From positions 18,376,424-18,440,423 of the forward strand of contig NC_031774.1 in the NCBI RefSeq assembly GCF_001522545.3: a stretch of DNA of 64,000 nucleotides, given 5' to 3'. The notes under the pieces are model-generated. The model worked only from the letters and a program-made list of their open reading frames with translations. It did not search any database and had not been told where the DNA came from. The translations under genes were made by a program, and so were the position numbers. How positions within the stretch are numbered: the first letter of the stretch is position 1; each line of letters begins with the position of its first letter. Source of the DNA: Parus major. Taxonomy: Eukaryota; Chordata; Aves; Passeriformes; Paridae. Below, piece after piece: positions 1-13,300 of the stretch.

Positions 1-3000
1 TCCTTGAGGTATATGAAAACTTGAAATTCCTGGTTAGAAAACCCATTCTGGAGTTCAGAGACCCATTTGCCCTTTTAGTCAGGATTCTGTCTCACTGAAG
101 TGGAGCTTTAGCATGCATTCCTCTGAAGGAAAATGTGATATAGACTTGCTCAGGAGTAAGCCTATGTCTTATTAATTGCTTATTAAGTAATTACTTAATA
201 AGTAATTACTTATTAATTACTTCCTCTAAACAAAAATTATCTTACTGTTCAGTTTTGGTTGAACAGTAAAATCAGTATTTCCCATCAACAGTAAGAAATC
301 TGATCACACTTTTAACTCTCATAATCCTGGTGAATTTTGTAATGGGACTTTTCAGAGTGTATTCAGTAGTGGGAACCAAAATCATTTCAAGGACACAAGC
401 CATAGGTCTAACCTCTCCCAAAGCTGCAATTAGGTTGTTGGCAGTCACAGCCTTCAGCTGAGACCTCTGAATCCTTCCTGGTTTGTATGAGGCTGTTTTG
501 GTCTGGTTCTTTGTAGGCATACATTTCTTGGGTTTGCTTTCTAATAGTGAACCAGTGCTCTGTCATTTCAGGTCTTAGAGAAAAGAAGAGCCAAACATTT
601 ATCAGTAAAAATAGGCATAACTCTCCTGCCTGCAGCCTGGTTTTCAGTGGGAAGCAATGTCTCCTGCAAAAGAACAGTGTAAATATCTTATCTTCTTTCT
701 TTCAGTTGTAATTCTTGATGGGAGAAGGTGGAAGTGTTGTCTTCTAAATGATTGACACCACTTTCTTCAGGTGTTTCTTTACCAAGTGTAGCATGTAGAG
801 AAGTAAACATATGAAAGTGCCAAAGGAATTGCAGCACACTGTGGCTTCATTATCCATCTTTCTGGGCGGAATAATCCTGGCCAAAGGTGACGTGTGTGTC
901 AGTGAAGGAATTTGTCAAATACTGAGTGTGGTAGTTCACAACAAGTGAAGCCAAGGGAAGCCTTGGATTGTGAGGAGCTAGACTGAGATAATAGCAAAGC
1001 CTGCGTGCCTGGGTTGCATGAGGATGATTATCCCCCTGCCACAAAGTTTTCCATGATTATTCTACATAGCTACAATCCACGCAAACGTTGTCCTGCTATA
1101 GCAACATGACTCATTTGTTCTTTTAAAGAAATGTTTATTACATCAGGGAGACAATTTTTGGAAATCTGATAATTTTCACTGAGTCATTTAACTGTCTTGT
1201 CTTTTCCAGATGTGTCTGGTTATCTTCTGAGTAAGCTTGGAGAATGTGAGGCTGAAATACTGTTGTTGGGGTCTGTGTCTACTGGCAGAAAATACCCTGA
1301 GTAAATACCTGGTTTGTATGACGTGCTGGTATTATTCATGCACATAGTAACTAGGAAAGAGAACAATTTAGCAAACCAGTAAATTTTTTTATTATTTTTT
1401 TATATTTTTTTTAGTAAATTGAAGAATGCCCTTTAATAAAGACAGAACTCCTCTTTCTCAAAGGATTTTCCACGTTGTTTGTGCTTGGAAAAATAATTTT
1501 TAAATTAGTACAGAATAACTCCATGACAAAAGTCCAAGTACTTTTGTGTTATATGAACTACACTTTATGAAAAAGTAACTTTGTATCTAAATGGACAAAT
1601 CATAGCTACTAAGCTTTAAAGAACTTTAAAAGTTGATATGATAAAAATATGAGGTTGTCTATTATCACGTTGTCTACTTCAAAATTATTTTTGTTATAAC
1701 TATACAGAATATTTTCTCTGCATTTTTTGGAAACTTCTTAAGTTAATTTAAACTTAAAGTTTTTTACTGATGTCATCAAAACAATTCAGTTTATATCTAT
1801 TTATATATATGTATCATTTTATTGGAGAAGTTTATAATAGAAAGCTATCTGTGTGAGAGCACATTGATGTGTGTGTGCTATTTAACAGAAAAGGCAGATT
1901 TTCTTGTTTATGAAACATTAAGCCTGCAGTAGTCATTTGATATAAATCAGAGTAAACAAACAGATAAACAAATCCCACTGGGTAAATTGAAAACAGTCCT
2001 GCCTGCATGCTGCCCATATGATTTGTGTGTAGATGGATGACATACCCTTGTAATTGGAAAATATAAAAATTAGAGTGAGGCAAGGCTAGGTTAATTTTTT
2101 TTTGAAAAAGTGTTTGCTTAAAATGGCTGTAAGGAAAATACAGGCATACAAATACTGTTGTTGTTTTATTGTTTCACTGACATAACTATTCAGCAACAAA
2201 AAAATTGTGTGCTGAAGAGGAATTCAGGCAGGGCTCATTGTAATTCTCAGTTTCAGGTAAACCTCAGCCTAAGTACTTGTGGGATGGCTTGTGACTGTCT
2301 CAAAGCTGGTAAGAGTTACAGTATGGAAAGGGAACAGCAGGGAATTCCCCAGGCTCGGTGCTAACTTAGAAATGCTGATTCCTTTAATTTAAACAGCTTT
2401 AAAAGTGTCTCCTCCATCTCTGGTTATGCGAGCTTGGAACCAGCAGACCACTGCAGGTACTCTGACGTGCTGCTGGCACTGTAAACACTCCTCTGAGTGT
2501 GGAGCTCCCAGCTAGGAGGTTGGCTCAGCGTCACAGGACGCTGAATCCAGGCAGGAGCAGCTGAATTAATAACTGCTCAGCTATTAATGCTGCTCTCACA
2601 GGAGCACCAGAACCAGCTCCTAAGAAATAACATGCCTCAGCTTGCTGGGTTGCCTTTAGTTTTACTTTCCTGCTCGCAAACGCAGCTGTTGCTGCAGCAA
2701 ACAGGAGCATTTGGGGCTTCAGTTTAATCTCAAAATACACATAAACTTTTAATCATTAATTAAATTATTCTTTCAAACTCTTACTTTATTCTAGGACCCT
2801 TTAGAAAAAGAAAAAAAATTAGCACCCTTTTCTGTTTCATGTGTCTGTTTGCTTTTACACAAAATCAGATGAACCAAACACTTGAAACCTGGAACAGAAG
2901 TTGCAACTGCTCACAGTTTTATAGTGTCTGCCTGGCATTTAACTGCAGGTAGGTCACGACTAAAAATAGCAACAGAGAGCTCCTAATTAACACATAGGTG

Positions 3001-6000
3001 CTGTTTTGGCAACCAGGAGCTCTTAAAATATGAATTCACTGGATAAAGCTCTCTCAAATCTTGTCTCCCCTGTACTTCAACTTTATATGAAAGAGACATC
3101 TGCCATTTGTTTTCTGCATTTATTCAGATTTGCTTTTAAATGTAGTATGTCTAGTACTTCCACAGAATTTTGCATGCAAATAATTTAAGATTCGATTTTT
3201 CTAGGCATTGATTGATTACATGGTGTTTGGACATAGAGCAAACCATGAGTTAAATCACTCTGGGTTTTGTTACAGGGAGGGTACCACAAGCTTTAATCCT
3301 GCTGATGCAAGCCAAAAATCAAGCAAGCCTACAAGAGGACACAAAAAGCACCTGGAAAAAATACCATAGGGAGTTGCTGGTACAAATATGTCTACGCATA
3401 TGTCTGGGGGCTGGTTTTGTATTTCTTCGAAGCAAATTTTGTTTTAAAATATTTTGCTGTGGAAAAAGACCAGTTAGGATCCTTAACACTTGAGAAAACA
3501 ATCACTTGTTTCCTACCTGTTTTCTCCATTTTTCCACTCAGTGCACCTTAAACTTGTTTTGGAATTTTTTTAGTTTTTCAATCATTACGGGAACAGGTCA
3601 GAAAGAACCAATAATTATGTAATGCATTACAAAATAAGGTACTGTTGAAACCAGAAAAGCAGCAAAGCAACCTGCTTGTGGTTTATTTCCTGGGTGAGAA
3701 AAACAACTTAGGGTGTGACTGGGAAGAGGAGGTTTATGCCATGGAATTGTAGCAATCACCACCCACGAATAGGGAGCTGATGAATAATGGACAGTGAAGT
3801 TTTGGGGTGCAGATGATTAACATTGGACCTAATTTCATCCTCTGTATCCTGCCTGTGACTCTGAGAAGGGTTCTCCATATATTCTGCCCATCTGGATGTG
3901 CATCTGGTTTTAGGTAGGATTAAATCAGCTGCACACAGAATGCTGATGATTAGCTTGCTGTGACTATACAATGAACATTTCTTTGCACTTCAGAGCAGGA
4001 TCCAGAATTCTGATCAGATTTCAAGTCACCATGTTCTTCCTCCTTAGAGTCTAACACATATACATCTGAAATACACAATTGTCAAAACAATATGCTTTCA
4101 ACCACTTGCTGTATTGCAGTGACAAATTTATCCTCAAATGTAGCCTGCAGTTAGAATTAATTGATGATGATGGGCTCCCAAATAAATAGGAATTGTTGTC
4201 CATTTTAAGTACCCATAAAATAAATATTGACTAGATATTGCTGTGTAAAACTGGTGGATGGAGAAAATTAAATTGATGTTTGTATTTTACTTGATAGTTT
4301 TAATGTTGAGATGTGAATTATATAGTATATCTGGTATGAATGCCAAACATTCATAAGTTAACTAACATAAGTTAGTTTATTTCATGCCAGTCAAAAGGTA
4401 ACAGCAAAATCCTGTGATTTATTAGCAATAAAATATGAAGGATACTAAAATAAAGTTCAGGTCTCTTAAAGAGACAAAACTGTTGGTGCTTGGAACATCG
4501 TGATCAGGAACAGGAAATTAAAAAAAGAAAAAAGGAAAATGGCTAGAATGTAAAGTAAACCTAATAGGAAAATGAACTTCACTATTAGAATCTACTATGT
4601 TAATTAAATTTCTGATGAATAATGCTGGATTGGCAGCTTGGAGTGCACAGGGATTTTTAATTAAGGAATGAAATCCTGCTCACTTGAACAGTATTTTAGA
4701 AATGGCATTAGATCAGCAGTATTGAGTAGCTCTATAAGTAGAACAGATAAATAGCTGAATTGCTTAAATCTTGGTACTTGAAAGAATATATGTTTCCAGG
4801 TCTTCTCTTCTCTATTAGGCTGCCACATTTTGCTCACTTAAGATGTTACATTAGATGGTTCTTTAACTTAATTCCTTCATTCCTTTAAAACTAAAATATT
4901 TTATATATGCCCTTCAGGATTTTTTTTGAAAGTCCATCTATACGTGAATCATAGGAATATATTACTAGTTCAAGCTTTGGGCAGTTGTCACCTTCATGCA
5001 ACTTGACTGATCTGCCTTTAGTGGATGCTAATTAAGGGGAAAGCATTTAAAACACCTGCAGAACCTAGGATTTTCCCAGTTTGGTGTAATTTCCCATTGG
5101 CAACTTAAGATAATTCTGTTACAATCTGCTGTAGAAACAATCAGCTGATGTGCAATCAGATAAAATTTTTATTAATAGCCCACAGAGTTTCTCTCTCTGT
5201 TTCTCTCTTGGCACATGTGATCTGCTGTCTCCATCTCCTTTTGACTCCCTAAGATTAAACTTCTTGTTAATTGTATCAGGGCATTCCCCAGTTGACAGGG
5301 GATGTTGGAACTGGAAAATGTCCACTGTGGATCAGAAGAAAATCTTCCACAATGAGGCATGGGTTTATTTCTTTGTCAAGGATTTCTTCCCACTGAGCAG
5401 CACAAGAGGAATATGTTTACTGGATTTATTTTTTTAAGAGCCTGGATGATGTCTAAAAATACTGTAGGTGAGGTATTAAAGTGGAATTTTCATTTGAATG
5501 AGCCTCTGCTGTTCTGCCCTGCAGTGGTGCCTCACAGTGAAATTGGTGTTTGAAGGAGAAAATCACAGCAGAATTTTCTAGGCTTGCTTGGAGATGGGTG
5601 TGTGCAGGCAGAGCAGTTTTAGCCCCTTAGGAAGAGGCTATACCTTATTCTAGATGAAGGAAATAAGCAGTTTGTTGGTGAGAGATGCTCCAACATGTGA
5701 AAGTGGTGTCCATTCAGCTCTAACTTGTCAGTAGAGGTTCTTACAGGACATGGCCAGTTTGACTGGAATAGGTTCTTTTGCTTGGTAAATAATCCAGAAA
5801 CTCCAGGGAAAATGGGGGATTCTGGGGTTGTTTGTTATTAATCTCTCTCCTTACTAGTCATATGTGAATCTGCACATCTCAATAGCTTGAAACTCATCGC
5901 TCTCTCTCCCTGTTGCTTGTTTCTGGTTTCCCCACTGTCTTTAACCTGGCAATAGATGACCCAAGGTGCCCCTCTAAGTATCCCAAGAAACCATTTGAAA

Positions 6001-7016
6001 TTAACTAGAAAAGGAAATAAGCTGATAATTATAGACATGAAATTTGAAGAGAACATTAAGACAGTCCCAAAGTCTTAATTCAAGCAGGGGGAAATAGCAG
6101 AAACAGGTTTATTTGTGCTTCCATATTTTTAGCTTTTTATACATCTAATTACAATTCTCTTTTTCAATGCATATCACATGCTTCCTTCTCTCCTAACCCT
6201 CCCAGGACCCCAGAGATGCTTACTTCATGGCATACACAGTGCTGCTCACTTAACAAACCTCTTTTCAGTATTTTGCTTAAGCCTCATTTTTCTATGATTA
6301 GTGTTTAGGGCTGTGTCTAATGACCAAGATGGGCTTTGAGATGACTTGTGCTTTTCTATAGTGCCTGAATGGTTCAAAAGCAGTTTGTCTTCACAAAGGC
6401 CCCTGAGACAAGCAAATCTTATCACCTCCAGGAGGTTTTATGATTAAAAGAAACAATTAGCTTGATTTGAGACAGTGTAGTTCTGACAAATCTGAAACAT
6501 GCAGGAAATCTTGTTTAAGAATGTGTAGGAGTAAACTGAATTTCATACTTTCAAAGTATAGCTCTCTCAAACTTCACTTGCAGCTGTGAGCCAACAAACT
6601 CTTTACTGGAACTGCAGGTGCAGTTCAGATACCCAGAAATTAACATGCAGACTTCACTTGTTTTAAAAAACAAAATGTTAGATCAAGCCACTTCTCCAGT
6701 TTCAGACAGAAAATACGAAGCAGAGAGGCAAATTCAGTTTAACCTTTAGTTCTCAACTCTGAGCACACTTTTTTCTCCTGCAGGCCCTTAGTCTAACTGC
6801 TGCATACCCCTCAGTCTCTGTGAGGATTGTAGGTGCTACCAACATAGTAATCGCTTTTACTTCAGAGCTTTCCTACCTCCCCCGAGTGTTTTGTAGCCTG
6901 CATGCTGAATAAAGTGTTAATTGTGAAGTTGTGAAGGTGGTTTCTTTATGCATATAAGGAACTGATGCATTAACTAATTTATAAATATACAACAATGAAT
7001 GCTGGTATTTCCTCAT
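1..7016. other. Intergenic, no gene recognised
   Basis: AT-rich unique sequence. Apart from the palindrome near its start I see only short open frames without family signature, codon bias or splice context. A small 8-bp-stem, 4-nt-loop hairpin lies at 2525-2544. Confidence 0.7.
179..202. repeat. 24-bp perfect palindrome in an AT-rich repeat
   Basis: CTTATTAAGTAA followed by its exact reverse complement. It sits in a longer stretch (about 160-225) built from TTAATTGCTTA, TAAGTAATTACTTA and related words, which looks like an imperfect AT-rich microsatellite. Confidence 0.85.
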
Positions 7017-7325
7017 TTTCATAGAATCATAGAAAGGCTTGAGTTGGAAGGGAACTTAAAGATCATTGCCTCAAACACTTCCAGGGATGGGGCACCCACA
7101 ACTTTTCTGGACAACCTGTTCCAGTGCCTCACCACCTTCTCAGTTAAGAACCTGTTCCTAGTAACAAATCTCAATCTCTCCTTTTTTATTTTCAACCATT
7201 TTCCTACACTATCTGCCTGTGTAAAGTGTCACTCCCTATTTTTATAAACCCCCTTTAAGTACTGGAAGGCATCTGAGGGGTCCCCCTGGAACTTTTCCTT
7301 CCCCAGCTGAGTTGTTCTCACAGTC
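7017..7325 (-). mobile_element. CR1 LINE 3' fragment with internal deletion
   Basis: The + strand starts TTCATAGAATCATAGAAAGGC and TTGGAAGGGAACTTAAAGATCAT, the hallmark 3' terminus of CR1. It then jumps directly to the segment ACACTTCCAGGGATGGGGCA, so about 60 bp usually found between them (the GCCATGGGCAGGG part) is missing. It continues with CAACCTGTTCCAGTGCCTCA and ends near CTGGAAGGCATCTGAGGGG. The homology fades around 7325. No coding potential. Confidence 0.88.
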
Positions 7326-10300
7326 TGCATTAACAGCACTGTTTATCTCTGGTAAGCTGATGGTCTGGACCATCGCTAGAGGGAAAATGAGGGAGTGGTA
7401 CCTGCCAGCGAGGCTGTAGTGTAGAGGGACTGTGTTTCTGGAAGGCATTTACTGTACATCCAGTGGGACAGTGCTTCTGGCAGGAGAGAAATGGTATGAG
7501 TGTGGACACAGCTGCAATATTTATTTACTTCAACACAGAGAATAGCTTATCTATTCCTTCTGTTCTATGCTGCAACCTCTCTCTAGTTTTCTGTCCTGCT
7601 TCTTTTACTGAGTCAGCCCAGGTCTTCTCTCCCTGCCAGGTCTTTGCACATGCTTCTTTTTACAGTCTGTTTGCATATAGGTCAACCCTTGTCCTCTCCT
7701 TAACTCTGGCAGCTTCTTTATTTCCCTGGAGTTCATGTGGCTACGTGGATTTCAGCAGTTTCAGGGATAGTTGTGCTTAGTCCTGTGCTTGGACATGCCT
7801 TGTGGAGGTGGAACATGTTATAACCACTGCTGCAAAGAGCCACTGGGTGTATATGGGAGCCAGCTACTCCTAGAATTTTAGCAGCACTCAGAGAATTGGA
7901 ATACAGCATACACCTGCTGCAACAACCACTGCCATGTAAAACTGCAAAGTATGTGGGTGTTAGAAGAATTGGGGGGAAAGAAAACATGTCAGAAATACAT
8001 GTCAGAGATTTGAATAAAACACTAGATTTTTCAAATGTTATGCTATGAAAACACCCAGCCATTCTGGTTGAAATTTTCCAAAGCCTAAAGTTACTTTACA
8101 CAGAAAACAGAAATAATTCATTTCAAAATTTAGCAGACCTAGTATTTCATGTAACTAAATATAGTTACATGACCTTAATAGGTAAAGCTATATATGGTGG
8201 CTACTAAGCCACCAGCACATGGAAATATGCCTCATTCTACATGAGATTGACCTGGAACCCAAGCTGTAATCTAATATTATAGGATTATGTGTTTTATTTC
8301 CAATCTTTGAGCCTTAAAACATTTATTTCAGGGTTTTCTTTCCTCTCTAGAAGGCAATTCCCAACATAGCCAGCCTTGTCTCTCCCTCTTTTCTTGCCCT
8401 TTCCTTACTATAATATATTGCTTTTCTTGATCTACATTATTGAAATGAAATTGAGTCCTGCCAGGCATCCTTCAAAAAGAGAGATGTAGGAGGATACTGG
8501 AGCTATTAGTTTAACCTTGTATATAGAATGTTTCATTCTATTTTAGCTATGTTTTGTCATTTTCTTAGTGCTTGTATTCTTTGTACTGACATGACCCAAA
8601 AGTACTTCACAAAAACAAAACAACAACTAGATGCTAGATTCTTGAATGGAGGGAGAAAAAGGAAATGTTCTTGCAAAGTTCTGAGAAATACAGGCAGAGG
8701 AAATGAACCAGATTTCATTCTCCTTTGGTAGATTTTGTTTCAGTGTGGTAGCAAAGATGAAAAAAGTCTTGGAACTTCTCTGGGTTTTTTAGGATTTCTG
8801 TGAGCAGCCAGTGTTTCTTTTGGATTGCCTGAAGTATTTTCAAGGGAGTGCTGTACACCCTCACACCAAAATAAGTCAAATATACAATAGTGCTCATAGT
8901 GTTTAGCTCTGGTATCTGTTTCACAGCTATTTGTACCTAAATGTACTCCAGTGTTAAAAGTCACTGGATTTTTATACTTTCTCCCCTTGATTTTCCCCCC
9001 CTTCTCTTATTCTCCTACATTTTGTCTTTTCTATTTTCTCTCTCTCTTTTCTGCAACTCTTTACCTCCTCTCTACTACTCATTTTATTGCTCACATCAAA
9101 CCATAGATTAGATTAGATTAGATTATTGAGTTTCTATGTCATTACTTTTAAATCAAAAGAATACTTCTTTATTAAAAAAGGAAAAAAAAAAAGGAAAACC
9201 CCAACTCTCCATAGAAATTTCTCTCTGCAGAAATTCCCTGTAGAGGTTTAGAAGAATTTCTAATTCCTTTCTATCCCATTCACAGAGAGGCACATGCAAC
9301 ATCTGTTTTCATGTCTGTGAAGGAAAAGATGGACTCATTTGGAAGAAAATAAATTCAAAATGTTATATTTGTACTTTCATAGCTGAAGACCACACACTTC
9401 ATGGTGAGTATCTTCGAATGTGACTTCCAGGTCTTGGGTGCACAGTAGCAAAACTGCAAGGAAATTCATAACAAAAAAATACTGTGTCAGAAAAGAACAA
9501 AGGGGGCCTTTCTAATATTCTCTCTCTTCCAATGCCTCTGCAAAGGAAAATTAATTGCTATTTGTAGTCTTTTTTTCTGAGATTAAGAAACTTGGAACAC
9601 TTCATCTGCAAATAAGCACTGCAGTTGGAGGTTCATGCAAATCCATAGGCCCTCTTTTTCTGAGCCAAATGGTCCTTGTCAAATGCTGCTAAAGCAAATT
9701 TTCTCTCACCAGTGTTGACTTTTCATTAAGATACCTAATATTTGTTTGAGCTGTCATTATTATAATTATTTAGAACTTAATGATAAGAAAAACCTTTGAT
9801 ATTTGAAGCACAGATTTAGAAACCTTGGATAATTGCCCAGTAGCAAATTGTTCAAGATTCTTTGTACTGTGTGGTACCAAACCACCTTTTATACCTTTTT
9901 TCCATGCCAAGGAGTTGAAAAGAAACAATCTCAAGAAAAAAACTCCAGTATTTTATTTTCTAGACTCATACAAGATATTGTGCTGTGGTCATTGTATGTT
10001 CTTTTCTGGATAATGTTTGTGGTCCCCCTAATGTATCAAGGTGTCATTTTATGATTTCACCATAGAAAAAGATCTTTCCTCATCCCCAAAAGGTGCACTG
10101 CACTGTAAGAAACAAAGCATGACCACAGCTGGGGGAAAAATATCAAGCAGTGATGAAGTCAGTTGTTGGCATGAAGAGTTTTAGAATTCTATGGCTTCAT
10201 CCAGTGATAAGGCTTTAAATCATAAATATGACAGTGGAAAAAATAAATCAGCATTACTGTTAAATAATCCATGTTTGGTAAGGCTCACATAAACTACAAA

Positions 10301-13300
10301 AATCTGCGAGTAAAGCATGGCAGCAAAATTATTATTGTCTGGACTTGGAAGGAAAAAGTGAAATGACAGCTCAGAGGGAATAGTGATAAGAGTCTGCAAA
10401 AGCTGAAGCATATTAATGCCAAAGAAGGAGAAGAATTTACTATGATGTAGAGGAAGTACTATAAGAATTAATGACCTGAAAAATTTGGAGGAAGTATAAC
10501 TATGAGACTGCAAAATGCTTTAAAGTAGACTTAAAAAAAAGACTGGGCACATGTCTAAAAATTATAGTTCAGGAACCAGCCTGAACATTGGAACTGGATA
10601 TTCTCTGTCATAGCTGAGCATTACAGACTGCCTGACACCACAGTGTTTCTCTGCCAGTAACCTCTACACTCCTAGAGAACTGATATGTTGCCCTTCTGCC
10701 TGTTATATTACGAATTATATATTATAGTTATATAATTTATATATTATATTATATTATGTTTTATTATTATATAATTATATAATTATTATTGTATTATTAT
10801 ATAATATATTATTTATATATTATATTATGGATTTTTTATATATATAAGTTATATATTATATTATGAACTGTTCTATAGTAGGCCATGTAAAAAAAAGATA
10901 AAAACCTGGTAATGAGAAATATGAACTTTAAACTGAGGAAGAAACAGAGACTTGTGTGATCTCAGGGCTCAGTATTTACTCACCAAGAGCCTAAATCAAG
11001 TAAATAACTATACAACAAAATGCAAAGGAATATGGCCAGAAAGTCAGCAAAGGGAATATGCAGACGAAAAGAGGAAACAATATAGGTACTGAAGAGACTA
11101 CGTGTCATCTCAGAGACTGGGTGTAGTCAGTGAGAAACCAAATATTTATACACCAACACCACAGCATAGTAACACAAGGGAGGAAGTTGAGCTGGTGGGG
11201 GAAATGAAACTAGACGAGTGGAGGACAAGAGGAACATGGTGGAACAAGAACCATGTTGGCACCAGTTGCTGGCAGGGAGGTGTGTGCCATATGCAAACCC
11301 CATTCTTTGTACATTGTTAAGGCAGAGGGAGATGCAACACACTCAGAGCATGATCAGAAATAAACACAAAGAAGTAGCGTGGCTTTAATGGAATAGGTTT
11401 GAATCAAATGTAAATCCAATTTAAAACAGTAAAATAAGTTATTGTGTGCCAATACTGAAATCTGTATAAATTTTTTTTTTCAGATTTTTAATGGAAATAT
11501 ATTTACATTCAGATTTAATAGGAAATACATTTGGAAATTGCATGAATATTTTTGCCTTTTCTGATAAGAGTTGGAAAATAAGTCTTACTTACAATGATGA
11601 GCCTTAGAAATTCTGAGATTTGCTAGTTAACATTACAAAGGGGTGATGTTATTTAGCTTGTTTTGGGTGCATTATAAAATATGCTACAAATATAATATAG
11701 AGGAGTTGATCACAGAATTTACTTGTTACTTGAATGATGTCAGCTTGATCTGCTATAAATTAAGGGAAAAATAAAAAATCTGTGAATAAGGCCTTCAGTT
11801 TTGAGAGAGAAAACCAAATAATTTTCTTGTATGATGGAGGGGGATGAGTTAGTCAAGTTACTTGAGCAGGAAAATTGAGAATCTTGCATGTAAACAGTAC
11901 TGAAACTTAATTAGAATGTTGTGGAAGCATCAGGAATTCCTATGTCATGCAAGGAAAAATTAAAGGCACTCTGTACCTAACTAAATTATAGGTGCCTCCA
12001 GAGAGATGTTAACATAAGTAGAGCTGGGAAAGAATGGAAAAAGCTCAGGTCTACTTGCCAAAAATACCCCTGTCTTAGACATGAAGTATATGGCAGTAAG
12101 AATAAACAGCCAGTTGAGACAAACTTTGTTGAGAACAGAGTAGATTTCAAGAGATTTTTTAACTGTATGTTCATGGTGAAAAATGTTCGGTGCAGTGAGG
12201 ATGTGGTTAGGAGTACAGCTATTTCTCCATCATGATTCAAAACTTAAATCAGTGCCAAATCTTTTACAGATTTCCAAGTTGTCTGGCATGCAAAAAATTG
12301 TGAGGCTGATTTGCATTGTTTTATTATACAATGGACAGGTTAATATTAAAGACACACATAAGTTTTTATCAGCTCTTACAGAGGAAAGGAAATAGCTGCA
12401 TATCTGTATAGATAACTTTAGTTATATGTCTGTATTCGTTTAACCCGGAACAGAAAAAAAGCCTTTAAGAGAAAATTTGAAGGACAAGATTACTCAAAGA
12501 TTGAAAACAAAGATGCATTCAAACTATGATTTTGCAAAGAGAAGGCTGTGCCACATAAATCTTTTATCTCTTTCTCTAGAAAATCAGGGAACTATTTGGC
12601 AGTGGGGAGAATCTGATTAATTTGAACTAAATGCAACATATATAGGATCACATTAGAGCTACCCATGAAGAAGAGAATGAGTGCAAAATTTAAAGTGGAG
12701 AAGAAGCTGGTAAGGAAGAGAGATAAGGGAGCACCTTTCGAGTGAAGAGTTGGACAGATAATGGGAAAGGTCTTAATCTGTTGTCATCACAATTACACAT
12801 TGATTGCATTGGGTACTGGAGCAATAGAAATGAGATAAAATTCAACATTATAGCAGAGAAAAGCACTTAGTGGAGAAACGAATCACAAAACAGCTCTGAG
12901 CTGGCACTGCCACAGGGGTAGTGGGCACTTAGGACAACATAGAAATGATAAATAATGATAGATAAGTTTAGGTGAGAGAATGGACAACTATCAGTTGCTT
13001 ACAAGATATACAACTCCAGGAAAAGTCTTGGGAGATATCATTCAGAGCGTTTCTAGTAATGATGGTGGGTATCTCAACAACTGATGGAAGCTGGAAGAGA
13101 TGCAATTAAGGGCACAACAGATGCCTAGGGGAATGGAGACAATCAGGAGAAATTTGCATCCTTTGGCTTAGAAAGACAGAGGAAAAGGGGAGATTGGTCT
13201 CTGCACATGAATGATGAGGATAACCAGTACCAAGAGATGACATCCCACACCAAGGAACACATGAGCAAAGAGATAGAGGTGCTTTGTCTGTATGGAATCT

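Noticed and set aside
2525..2544. Hairpin TCAGCGTC-ACAG-GACGCTGA
   Set aside because: An 8-bp stem is short enough to occur by chance in 64 kb; no tRNA, miRNA or terminator context.
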